A DNA stretch of 5,836 nucleotides from Thermoplasmata archaeon. GTDB lineage: Archaea > Thermoplasmatota > Thermoplasmata > Thermoplasmatales > Thermoplasmataceae. This document shows, piece by piece, positions 1 through 5,676 of this stretch (positions are counted from its first letter, which is position 1; each line of letters opens with the position of its first letter). The position numbers and the translations under genes are program-made. The notes beneath the pieces were generated by a model that had not been told where the DNA came from, searched no databases, and worked only from the letters and a program-made list of their open reading frames with translations. Location: the NCBI GenBank assembly GCA_021826795.1, contig JAKAYM010000114.1:1-5836 (forward strand), in the 5' to 3' direction.

Positions 1-9
1 TAAATTCAT
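1..9 (-). CDS. Possible first codons of a riboswitch-controlled thiamine gene (runs off left edge)
   Basis: On the minus strand an ATG at 9-7 follows the 3' end of the TPP aptamer by about a dozen bases and opens a frame reading M-N-L before the window ends. A purine-rich GGAGGGAG (30-23) lies 13 bases upstream and could be the ribosome binding site. TPP riboswitches act in cis, so the gene to the left should be for thiamine synthesis or uptake; in Thermoplasma the reported targets are thiamine transporters. Only three codons are visible. The true start may lie further left, and the product cannot be identified from here. Confidence 0.25.
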
Positions 10-16
10 ATTTCGT

Positions 17-97
17 ATCAATCTCCCTCCGCCGGCATTATCCGGATCAGGTTGCACGGGTCGATCCCTATCCTCTCAGCTTTGAGCTCCCCGGTAT
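17..97 (-). promoter_or_regulatory. TPP (thiamine pyrophosphate) riboswitch, THI element
   Basis: Read on the minus strand, the hallmark blocks of the TPP aptamer appear in order. GGGGAGCU comes first (P2 5' strand and start of P3). AGCTCAAAGCT forms a short P3, followed by the conserved CTGAGA bulge and a small GAT/ATC hairpin as in P3a. ACCC closes P2 against GGG. Then CCTGATCCGGATAATGCCGG contains P4 and a perfect CCGG/CCGG P5 around the invariant ATAATG loop, followed by GGAGGGA. P1 is weak, with only a few possible A-U pairs near 95-98 and 16-19. The aptamer binds TPP and lowers expression of the downstream gene, here leftward and outside the window. The class assignment is very secure; exact ends are uncertain by a few bases. 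Confidence 0.95.
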
Positions 98-114
98 AAA
101 CATATTTAAAAACT

Positions 115-130
115 CTATAAATATTTATCG
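115..130 (-). promoter_or_regulatory. Archaeal TATA promoter for the riboswitch transcript
   Basis: The minus strand reads CGATAAATATTTATAG, a good archaeal TATA box centred near 121. Transcription usually starts about 25 bases downstream, which would be near 95-98. That is just where the TPP aptamer begins, so the transcript would carry almost no sequence before the riboswitch. Placement rests on spacing only. Confidence 0.55.
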
Positions 131-149
131 TTAAAGGCAAATTATTCGA

Positions 150-166
150 GAAATTATATTATATAT
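150..166 (+). promoter_or_regulatory. Archaeal TATA promoter for cbiG
   Basis: The AT-only run AAATTATATTATATAT sits about 15-26 bases before the cbiG ATG at 177. There is no Shine-Dalgarno sequence between it and the ATG, which fits a leaderless or nearly leaderless mRNA. The exact box is hard to fix because the whole stretch is AT-rich. It lies back to back with the leftward promoter at 115-130. Confidence 0.45.
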
Positions 167-176
167 CATATAATTC

Positions 177-1172
177 ATGAGGATGGAGGGAAGCCGGATA
201 GCTATTATCGCAATTACCCATAATGGCTTTTATATTTCAAAGAAGATTTCCACAGAATTCGATGCAAAAATATTCATCAATAAAAGATTAAACAATTATA
301 AAAATTTTGAATCCTTTGATCATGTAAAGGACATTGCAAAATTTGTATTTGAAAACTTTGATGCTATTATATTCATTATGGCGCTGGGTGCCGTTGTAAG
401 AATTATAGCTCCCTATTTGAAAGATAAATTCCATGATATACCGGTTATAGTAATAGATGATGCCGGGCAATTTGTTATTCCTGTAATATCCGGGCATCAC
501 GGTGCAAATGAACTGACTGTAAAGATTGCCGGTATTTTGAAAGCCACTGCAGTGATTACAACAGCAACGGATGTGCATGGAATTATCTCCATAGACGCAA
601 TCGCAACAAAATATAAGATGTCCATTCTGTGCAGGGAAAATCTTGCGTCGGTTTCAGGGGATATGCTAGCCGGTAACCCCGTGGACATAATAAACAGGAC
701 ATCTATCAGTATTCCGGAACTCGGTGGGTCCGGTAAAGGCAAAAAAATAATAATAACCTATAAAAAGGAATATGAGAATCATGATCTCATACTGGTCCCT
801 CCCGTTCTTGATTTAGGAATAGGATTTTCTTCAGATGCAGTTTTATCTGATATGTTATACGCCATAGAATATACATTTAAAAAATTTGATTTATACATGG
901 AAGCCATAAAATCTATTTCAACAATTGATATAAAATCAGGAAACACTGAAATTAAAAAGTTAGCAGAAACACTCAAATGTCCACTTTATTTCTATTCTGC
1001 TGAAAATTTGAATATGTACTCTACTGAAAGGTCAGAGGTAGTTTACAGGGCCACCGGTGCTTATTCTGTATCAAATGCTGCCGCAAGGATCACATCACGG
1101 AATGGCATCCCGGTTGTCTCCAAGGAAATTATTAATAATGTTACCGTATCGGTGTTTCTGAATGAATATTAA
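177..1172 (+). CDS. cbiG: Cobalt-precorrin-5A hydrolase CbiG
   Basis: This 331-residue cytoplasmic enzyme of anaerobic cobalamin synthesis opens the delta-lactone of cobalt-precorrin-5A, releasing acetaldehyde and giving cobalt-precorrin-5B. Family signatures run in order: IAIIAITHNG near residues 8-17, GAVVRIIAPYLKDK at 71-84, SGHHGANELT at 105-114 and ITTATDVHG at 127-135 in the N-terminal domain. A variable middle follows. The C-terminal domain has LVPPVLDLGIGF at 206-217, TGAYSVSNAAA at 293-303 and VTVSVF at 322-327. Length is normal for a stand-alone CbiG. The C-terminal glycine loop is unusual: GIGFSSDA instead of the common GIGCRRG-like form. The start at 177 suits a leaderless message; Met3 (183) is an equally possible start. 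The end overlaps cbiA by 11 bases, so the two are cotranscribed. Confidence 0.93.
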   Translation: MRMEGSRIAIIAITHNGFYISKKISTEFDAKIFINKRLNNYKNFESFDHVKDIAKFVFENFDAIIFIMALGAVVRIIAPYLKDKFHDIPVIVIDDAGQFVIPVISGHHGANELTVKIAGILKATAVITTATDVHGIISIDAIATKYKMSILCRENLASVSGDMLAGNPVDIINRTSISIPELGGSGKGKKIIITYKKEYENHDLILVPPVLDLGIGFSSDAVLSDMLYAIEYTFKKFDLYMEAIKSISTIDIKSGNTEIKKLAETLKCPLYFYSAENLNMYSTERSEVVYRATGAYSVSNAAARITSRNGIPVVSKEIINNVTVSVFLNEY

Positions 1173-2517
1173 TGGAATAATGATAGCTGGCACTTCAAGC
1201 GGGTCCGGAAAAACTACTGTATCCACCGGAATTATGAAGGCACTCTCAGATAAGGGTTTTAATGTACAACCCTTCAAGGCAGGGCCTGATTATATTGACC
1301 CGGGTTTCCACAGGATAGCAACCGGTAACAGGTCATACAATCTGGATTCTGTTATGGGAAGCCCCGAAATAGTTAAGGAAATATACTATCATAATTCCAC
1401 TGGAAGGGATATTTCAGTTGTTGAAGGCGTAATGGGCTTTTACGATGGCATCAGTGGTCTTACTTTCAGGGGGAGTTCATTTGAAATTTCAAAAATTCTC
1501 CATCTTCCTGTTATACTTATAGTGGATATTTCCACATCCGGTCAGAGTGCAGCCGCAACTGTCAGGGGATTCATGGATCTTGAAGGTGGCTCCCTGATAA
1601 AAGGAGTCATTATGAACCGTGCAGGTTCAGATTTTCATTGCAGAATGGTCAGGGAAGCGATTGAACATTACACAGGAATAAAGGTAGTAGGCTGCATAAA
1701 ACGCGATGAAAACATAAAAATAAATTCCAGGCATCTAGGCCTGGTTACAGCCTCCGAACATGATAATGATAATAACTATTACAAACATCTTGCAGAGAAT
1801 ATATCTGGTAGCATTGATCTCGATTCAATTATAAAAATCTCTAAGAAATACGGTTCTGAATGGAATAAGGGAGGTAAAATATACAATTTCAGGCAGGAAG
1901 GAACAGTAAGAATAGGCATAGCATATAATCAAGCATTTTCATTTTACTATAATGAAAACATTGAAATTCTGGAAAAATACGGTGCTGAGCCTGTATATTT
2001 TGATCCTGTCATAGATAAATCTCTCCCGGACGTGGACGGACTTTACATAGGCGGTGGTTACCCGGAACTCCATGCACGTAAACTTTCAGAGAATAAAACA
2101 CTCATGTGGGAAATCAAAAATAAAATAGATAATGGTATGCCCGTATTTGCTGAATGCGGTGGCTATATGTACCTTTCAGATTCCATAAATATTGATGGCA
2201 GGGGATTTCCCATGGTTGGATCTATACCAGCTACGGTGCATATGAAAAGCCTTTCACTTGGGTACAGGGATGCAATAGCTGCATCATCAGGAATTATACT
2301 CAAAGAGGGGGAGAAAATCAGGGGGCACGAGTTCCATTATTCCCGGATAGAATTTCATGGTAAGGAACAGCCTGCATATATTTTTAAAAATGGCACATAC
2401 GAAGGATATAATTATAAAGGATTGACCGCAGGATATCTGCATGTATATTTTCCGTCCAACCAGAATGCCGCAAGGAGATTTGTTTCTCAATGCAGAAATT
2501 ATAGGAAAAAATCATGA
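1162..2517 (+). CDS. cbiA: Cobyrinate a,c-diamide synthase CbiA
   Basis: This 451-residue enzyme uses glutamine and ATP to amidate the a and c carboxylates of cobyrinate, the step after ring contraction in the anaerobic B12 route. The N-terminal half is a P-loop synthetase with AGTSSGSGKTT at 9-19, FKAGPDYIDPGFH at 38-50 and VEGVMGFYDG at 87-96. The C-terminal half is a class I (triad-type) glutamine amidotransferase domain with YIGGGYPE at 295-302, the nucleophile Cys332 in AECGGYMYL, RGHEFHYS at 387-394 and the likely catalytic His427 in GYLHVYF. All key residues are present and the length is typical. The ATG lies inside the end of cbiG; a GGTG 7 bases upstream is a plausible weak Shine-Dalgarno. 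Met7 (1180) is an alternative start, but it would leave almost nothing before the P-loop strand. The paralogue CfbB, of coenzyme F430 synthesis, is less likely because of the cbiG neighbour. Confidence 0.94.
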   Translation: MNINGIMIAGTSSGSGKTTVSTGIMKALSDKGFNVQPFKAGPDYIDPGFHRIATGNRSYNLDSVMGSPEIVKEIYYHNSTGRDISVVEGVMGFYDGISGLTFRGSSFEISKILHLPVILIVDISTSGQSAAATVRGFMDLEGGSLIKGVIMNRAGSDFHCRMVREAIEHYTGIKVVGCIKRDENIKINSRHLGLVTASEHDNDNNYYKHLAENISGSIDLDSIIKISKKYGSEWNKGGKIYNFRQEGTVRIGIAYNQAFSFYYNENIEILEKYGAEPVYFDPVIDKSLPDVDGLYIGGGYPELHARKLSENKTLMWEIKNKIDNGMPVFAECGGYMYLSDSINIDGRGFPMVGSIPATVHMKSLSLGYRDAIAASSGIILKEGEKIRGHEFHYSRIEFHGKEQPAYIFKNGTYEGYNYKGLTAGYLHVYFPSNQNAARRFVSQCRNYRKKS

Positions 2518-2530
2518 ATAATAATATATC
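2517..2530 (+). promoter_or_regulatory. Possible internal TATA promoter for the phosphoesterase gene
   Basis: AATAATAATATATC lies directly after the cbiA stop codon and is centred about 25 bases before the ATG at 2549. That is the spacing of an archaeal leaderless promoter. No Shine-Dalgarno precedes that ATG, which favours a separate leaderless transcript, although readthrough from cbiA across the 31-base gap is also possible. Confidence 0.45.
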
Positions 2531-2548
2531 AAAAAGACATATACTGTT

Positions 2549-3655
2549 ATGCAGGAAAATTTCATAATTCCAGACAATAAATCACTGGTTAACGTTTCTA
2601 GCGACATATTTTCACACTTTGGATTAAGGGTGGAAACAGACGGAATCGGTTTGAACTATAATCATAAAAAGCTGTGCTTCATACTTCTTGATGGCCTGGG
2701 CTGGAACATATATGAAAAGACCGGGATTAAATTTAAAAATGAGATGAAATGCACATCGGTATTTCCATCAACAACATCCAACGCATTATCATCATTTTTT
2801 CTGAACAGGCATCCGGGGCAGCATGGAATAATCGGATACCAGCTTTATATCAGACAGTTAGGATCAATAGTGAACATACTGGGTTACACCTCTTCTGCTG
2901 CATATATCAGGGATTCCATGGAACGCGCGTATCCCATGAGTACAATTTTCAATTATGAATCAAAGATAACAGCTCTTAACCGTGCAGGCTATTCTACCGT
3001 AAATATCATACCATCATTCATAAATAAAACATCATTTTCCACACTACTGTATGGCAATAATAATACAGATATATATTCAAACGTTTTTCACAGTTTTTAT
3101 GTGCTGGAAGACAATCTGAAAAAGGGGATAGATTTTATAAGTTTTTACCTGCCAGATGTGGATCAGATTGCACACAAGCTGGGTCCATATGATCAATACA
3201 CTGTAGAAACTGCCAGATACATACTTCAAACACTTATCTCGGTAATGGAAAAATATGATGATTATGATTTTGTCATAACAGCCGATCATGGACATGTAGA
3301 GGTAGGGAACACCATCAATCTTGGAAATGATTCTGACCTGATGGACTTATCTATTTTGCCTCCATACGGTGATTCAAGGGCGTTATTCCTCGAAAATACC
3401 TCTGAAATAAAGGAATATATGGAAAATAATTACAAGAATCTACAGATAGTCTCCAAGGGAGATACCATGTATGCCACATTACTTGGGAAAATCGACGGTA
3501 ACGTTATGCCGAAACTTCCGGGACTCATAGGTATAGCCGGGAATAATGATATTTACCATTTTCCGTTGAATCAGAGGAAATATTCCATGAAGGGGGCACA
3601 TAGTGGATTACTGAAAGAGGAAATGGAAATTCCTGTTTTAGTCTTTCAAAATTAA
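2549..3655 (+). CDS. Alkaline-phosphatase-superfamily phosphodiesterase/nucleotide pyrophosphatase-like protein
   Basis: This 368-residue protein belongs to the type I phosphodiesterase/nucleotide pyrophosphatase (NPP-like) branch of the alkaline phosphatase superfamily, two-metal enzymes that cleave phosphate mono- or diesters. The full ligand set is visible: Asp48 in LLDGLGW; the nucleophile Thr76 (or Thr75) in FPSTTSNAL, followed by RHPGQHGIIGY at 87-97; Asp205 and His209 in DVDQIAHKLGP; Asp246 and His247 in TADHGH; and His351 in GAHSG. The spacing matches NPP enzymes, so it should be active. There is no signal peptide or membrane segment, so it is probably cytoplasmic, unlike many secreted relatives. 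The substrate is not predictable from sequence. It lies 31 bases after cbiA on the same strand, which hints at, but does not prove, a link to cobalamin metabolism. Other possible roles are nucleotide, phospholipid-headgroup or phosphonate hydrolysis. The family call is strong; the function is open. Confidence 0.88.
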   Translation: MQENFIIPDNKSLVNVSSDIFSHFGLRVETDGIGLNYNHKKLCFILLDGLGWNIYEKTGIKFKNEMKCTSVFPSTTSNALSSFFLNRHPGQHGIIGYQLYIRQLGSIVNILGYTSSAAYIRDSMERAYPMSTIFNYESKITALNRAGYSTVNIIPSFINKTSFSTLLYGNNNTDIYSNVFHSFYVLEDNLKKGIDFISFYLPDVDQIAHKLGPYDQYTVETARYILQTLISVMEKYDDYDFVITADHGHVEVGNTINLGNDSDLMDLSILPPYGDSRALFLENTSEIKEYMENNYKNLQIVSKGDTMYATLLGKIDGNVMPKLPGLIGIAGNNDIYHFPLNQRKYSMKGAHSGLLKEEMEIPVLVFQN

Positions 3656-3657
3656 TA

Positions 3658-3703
3658 TTTATTAATTTTATTTTTATTTATCGAAATTTCAAGTACTTTT
3701 TTT
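3658..3703 (+). terminator. T-rich archaeal transcription terminator
   Basis: Just after the phosphoesterase stop codon the coding strand has a T-rich run (about 3663-3679) and then an uninterrupted T7 at 3697-3703. Oligo-T runs without a strong hairpin are typical archaeal termination signals. They separate the cbiG-cbiA-phosphoesterase cluster from the MFS gene, which has its own promoter. Confidence 0.5.
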
Positions 3704-3718
3704 GTCTTAATTCTGTTC

Positions 3719-3737
3719 AAGAAATATTTATTAATAA
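3719..3737 (+). promoter_or_regulatory. Leaderless-type promoter (BRE plus TATA) for the MFS gene
   Basis: The sequence reads AAGAAATATTTATTAATAA. A purine-rich BRE-like start is followed by a TATA core, TTTATTAA (3727-3734), centred about 25 bases before the ATG at 3756. No Shine-Dalgarno lies between, so the transcript probably begins at or next to the start codon. This is the clearest promoter in the window. Confidence 0.65.
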
Positions 3738-3755
3738 ACATTTAATCCACATACC

Positions 3756-5192
3756 ATGTCTGAAACTCAGATGTCAAAGAAATCAATCAATATAACTATA
3801 GCATTGATGGCGTTTTCAGGATTATTAATTATTTATGTGGAAACCATGATAGTTCCGGCTATACCTATATTTATTACATTTTTTCATTCCACTTACAGTA
3901 GCGTGTCATGGATTTTAACCGCGTACATCATCAGTGGAACCGTTTCTGCCGCTATCTTCGGAAAGGTAGCCGATATTGTGGGCAAGAAGAAAATTTTTTT
4001 GATTCTGGGGATTATTTATACCATAGCCATATCATTTGGCGGTTTTACTCGTACATTGGATGAATTGATAGCGGTGCGTACGGTGCAGGGTCTTGGATTC
4101 GGAATGATTCCCGTGGCCTTCGCAATTATAAACGATGTAGTCCCCAGGGAAAAACTTGCACTGGCACAGGGAATAATGAGCGCCACATTTGCCATAGGAT
4201 CAGGTATAGGTCTTGTTCTTGGCTCATATATTACGGAACAACTAGGATGGCAGTGGGATTTCCATACGGCTATACCTGTTGCAGTAATACTGCTTATACT
4301 GGTATTCATATTCGTGAAAGAGAATACAGTTACGGGCAAGCAAAAAATAGATTTAGCGGGAGTCGCAATGCTAGGTGGAGGATTGGTTGCCCTTATATTT
4401 GCCCTATCAGAGGGGGAACATTACGGCTGGTATTCATATCTTATAATAGGTCTGTTCATAGCTGCCATCGGACTTTTTATAGCTTTTACTTACTTTGAGA
4501 GCCATTATAAATATGCCTTTATCAATATGAAGCTTCTGAAGAAGAGAAACATATTCCTGTCAAATATAGTTGGATTGTTTGCAATGGCAGCTATGTATTT
4601 TCTATTTTTTACAGTACCCACACTTTTACAGGACCCTGCACCCAGCGGATTCGGAAAAAGCGTATTTGATTCAGGTTTGATATTATTCCCTGCAACCGTA
4701 ATGAATATGATTTTCGCGCCGGTTGCAGCAAAGATAATCAAGAAAAGAGGCCCGAGATTTTCAATACTTCTTGGATTATCCGTGGATTTAATAGGATTTG
4801 GTCTTTTATATCTTTACAGGGCAAGCATATCAGAAATTCTTCTGGATACAATCTTTGTTGGAGCCGGAATTTCTCTCATGCTTGTAGGTATAATAAATGT
4901 ACTCCTCACATCTACCCCGAGGGAAAATGCAGGTGAGGCTACAGGAATGAACACTGTTTTCAGGGATATAGGAATGTCTATAGCCCCTGCTTTTGGAGGT
5001 GCACTGGAAACCATGTATACAATAAAGGTTGTTATAGGCGTGACAATAATCAACGGGATACCACATGCAATTACCGCAGCATTCCCTGATAAAACCGCCT
5101 ACGATTATATATATTTGATCGGTGTTATATTCGTGGTACTTGGCTTCATATTTACCATTTTAATGAAGAATAACCTAAAAAAAGTTGCATAA
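3756..5192 (+). CDS. MFS transporter, DHA2 (14-helix, EmrB/QacA-like) family exporter
   Basis: This 478-residue integral membrane protein has about 14 hydrophobic segments, roughly at 12-32, 47-68, 78-97, 104-125, 136-158, 168-188, 198-217, 224-246, 266-290, 303-325, 334-353, 362-384, 404-435 and 449-470. That number fits the DHA2 drug:H+ antiporter type. Motif A is GKVADIVGKKK at 69-79, and motif B is RTVQGLGFG at 108-116 with its Arg108. The motif-D1-like segment reads VETMIVPAIP at 28-37, with Glu29 where Asp is usual. The antiporter motif C region, GSGIGLVLGSY at 148-158, keeps its glycines but lacks the usual proline. It probably exports small molecules or drugs in exchange for protons; substrate and direction are not certain. 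It stands alone with its own promoter and terminators on both sides. No evidence ties it to B12 or thiamine transport. Confidence 0.88.
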   Translation: MSETQMSKKSINITIALMAFSGLLIIYVETMIVPAIPIFITFFHSTYSSVSWILTAYIISGTVSAAIFGKVADIVGKKKIFLILGIIYTIAISFGGFTRTLDELIAVRTVQGLGFGMIPVAFAIINDVVPREKLALAQGIMSATFAIGSGIGLVLGSYITEQLGWQWDFHTAIPVAVILLILVFIFVKENTVTGKQKIDLAGVAMLGGGLVALIFALSEGEHYGWYSYLIIGLFIAAIGLFIAFTYFESHYKYAFINMKLLKKRNIFLSNIVGLFAMAAMYFLFFTVPTLLQDPAPSGFGKSVFDSGLILFPATVMNMIFAPVAAKIIKKRGPRFSILLGLSVDLIGFGLLYLYRASISEILLDTIFVGAGISLMLVGIINVLLTSTPRENAGEATGMNTVFRDIGMSIAPAFGGALETMYTIKVVIGVTIINGIPHAITAAFPDKTAYDYIYLIGVIFVVLGFIFTILMKNNLKKVA

Positions 5193-5196
5193 TATT

Positions 5197-5219
5197 AAAA
5201 TAATCAATATAATTATTTT
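5197..5219 (+). terminator. AT-only hairpin terminator after the MFS gene
   Basis: Four bases past the MFS stop codon, AAAATAAT (5197-5204) and ATTATTTT (5212-5219) form a perfect 8-bp stem around a 7-base loop. The 3' arm ends in four Ts. An A-U-only stem is weak at high temperature, so the T run may matter more than the fold. Confidence 0.45.
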
Positions 5220-5378
5220 CTCCAAAAATTGAATACACCGAAGAATCATGAACTATTATGTATTATAAATAAGAGACATTGGCGAAAAGGAAAACAGAAA
5301 AGAATTGATAGATATAATCATGATTGAGTTATAGATTATTATGAACCGGCAAAAATCATGATCCTGCAATCTGATTTA

Positions 5379-5445
5379 GAGGTGATTATTCCCCGCAAAC
5401 TATGAAAATATTAGCCATGCATACTTATTGTGGAAACCTCACCTC
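5379..5445. repeat. Imperfect inverted repeat, 14-base arms
   Basis: GAGGTGATTATTCC (5379-5392) and GGAAACCTCACCTC (5432-5445) are inverted copies with 11 of 14 positions paired, including an unbroken GAGGTGA/TCACCTC block. The space between is 39 bases. The arms are richer in G and C than their surroundings. They could fold into an RNA stem, be a regulator site, or be ends of a tiny decayed mobile element. The function is not known. Confidence 0.4.
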
Positions 5446-5486
5446 ATAATAACAAAATAAGTCCCTATAATTTTTCAGTAGGAGAA

Positions 5487-5508
5487 AAATAACAGGACAT
5501 TGTTATTT
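5487..5508. repeat. Perfect 8-bp hairpin
   Basis: AAATAACA (5487-5494) and TGTTATTT (5501-5508) pair perfectly around the 6-base loop GGACAT. It lies about 20 bases left of the proposed insertion-sequence end. It could be a terminator for transcripts crossing this region in either direction, since T runs flank it on both strands. No other role can be argued from sequence. Confidence 0.4.
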
Positions 5509-5626
5509 AATATTGTAAAAATTATGACACTAAATTTAGTTAAAAAGCTAATAAAGCATAAATACGCTTAATTTATTTGAGTATAGTCTGTGGTTATGGA
5601 TAGTTTAAACTTATACAAAGCTAAAG

Positions 5627-5669
5627 AGATATATATAACGAATAATTTATATAAATATATAAGGGAGGT
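5627..5669 (+). promoter_or_regulatory. Promoter and strong Shine-Dalgarno for the transposase
   Basis: A TATA-like GATATATATAA is centred near 5632, and 25 bases on would place the transcript start near 5657. The leader then carries GGGAGGT (5663-5669), a near-perfect Shine-Dalgarno, 7 bases before the ATG at 5677. A second TATA-like run, TTTATATAAATATATA (5647-5662), is too close to leave that Shine-Dalgarno in the message. The strong ribosome site fixes the start codon. Confidence 0.55.
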
Positions 5670-5676
5670 AATGTAA

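Larger units (their letters stand above)
5220..5520. other. Gene-free region between the MFS gene and the insertion sequence
   Basis: I see no intact coding region on either strand; stop codons are dense in all frames. A short open stretch at about 5268-5333 reads I-R-D-I-G-E-K-E-N-R-K-E-L-I-D-I-I-M-I-E-L-stop. It looks protein-like but has no start and is preceded by a stop, so it may be the eroded end of a former gene. The octamer AATCATGA occurs three times (5244, 5316, 5354). Two inverted repeats are listed separately. It could be intergenic debris left by past insertions, or hold a small RNA gene; nothing here decides. Confidence 0.4.

Noticed and set aside
1..176. Cobalamin riboswitch ahead of cbiG
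   Set aside because: The only structured element in this leader is on the minus strand and is clearly TPP-type; the cbiG message appears leaderless, leaving no room for an aptamer.
288..742. Two minus-strand open frames (96 and 81 codons) inside cbiG
   Set aside because: Both are antisense shadows of cbiG, which is well supported by family motifs throughout this stretch.
773..788. Near-palindrome GAGAATCATGATCTC, sharing AATCATGA with the 5.2-5.4 kb region
   Set aside because: It is inside cbiG and encodes ordinary residues; the shared octamer alone is not enough to call a dispersed repeat.
1727..1744. Inverted repeat CCAGGC-ATCTAG-GCCTGG
   Set aside because: It lies in the middle of cbiA coding sequence with a continuous frame; a short stem is expected by chance and nothing suggests regulation there.
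4016..4339. A 107-codon open frame on the minus strand inside the MFS gene
   Set aside because: It lies antisense to a strongly supported membrane protein gene, has no recognisable domain and no promoter or ribosome site; it is a shadow of the coding strand.
5352..5392. Possible box C/D guide RNA
   Set aside because: CTGA and GTGATTA-like blocks occur, but no proper C box (RTGATGA) pairs with a D box at the right spacing.
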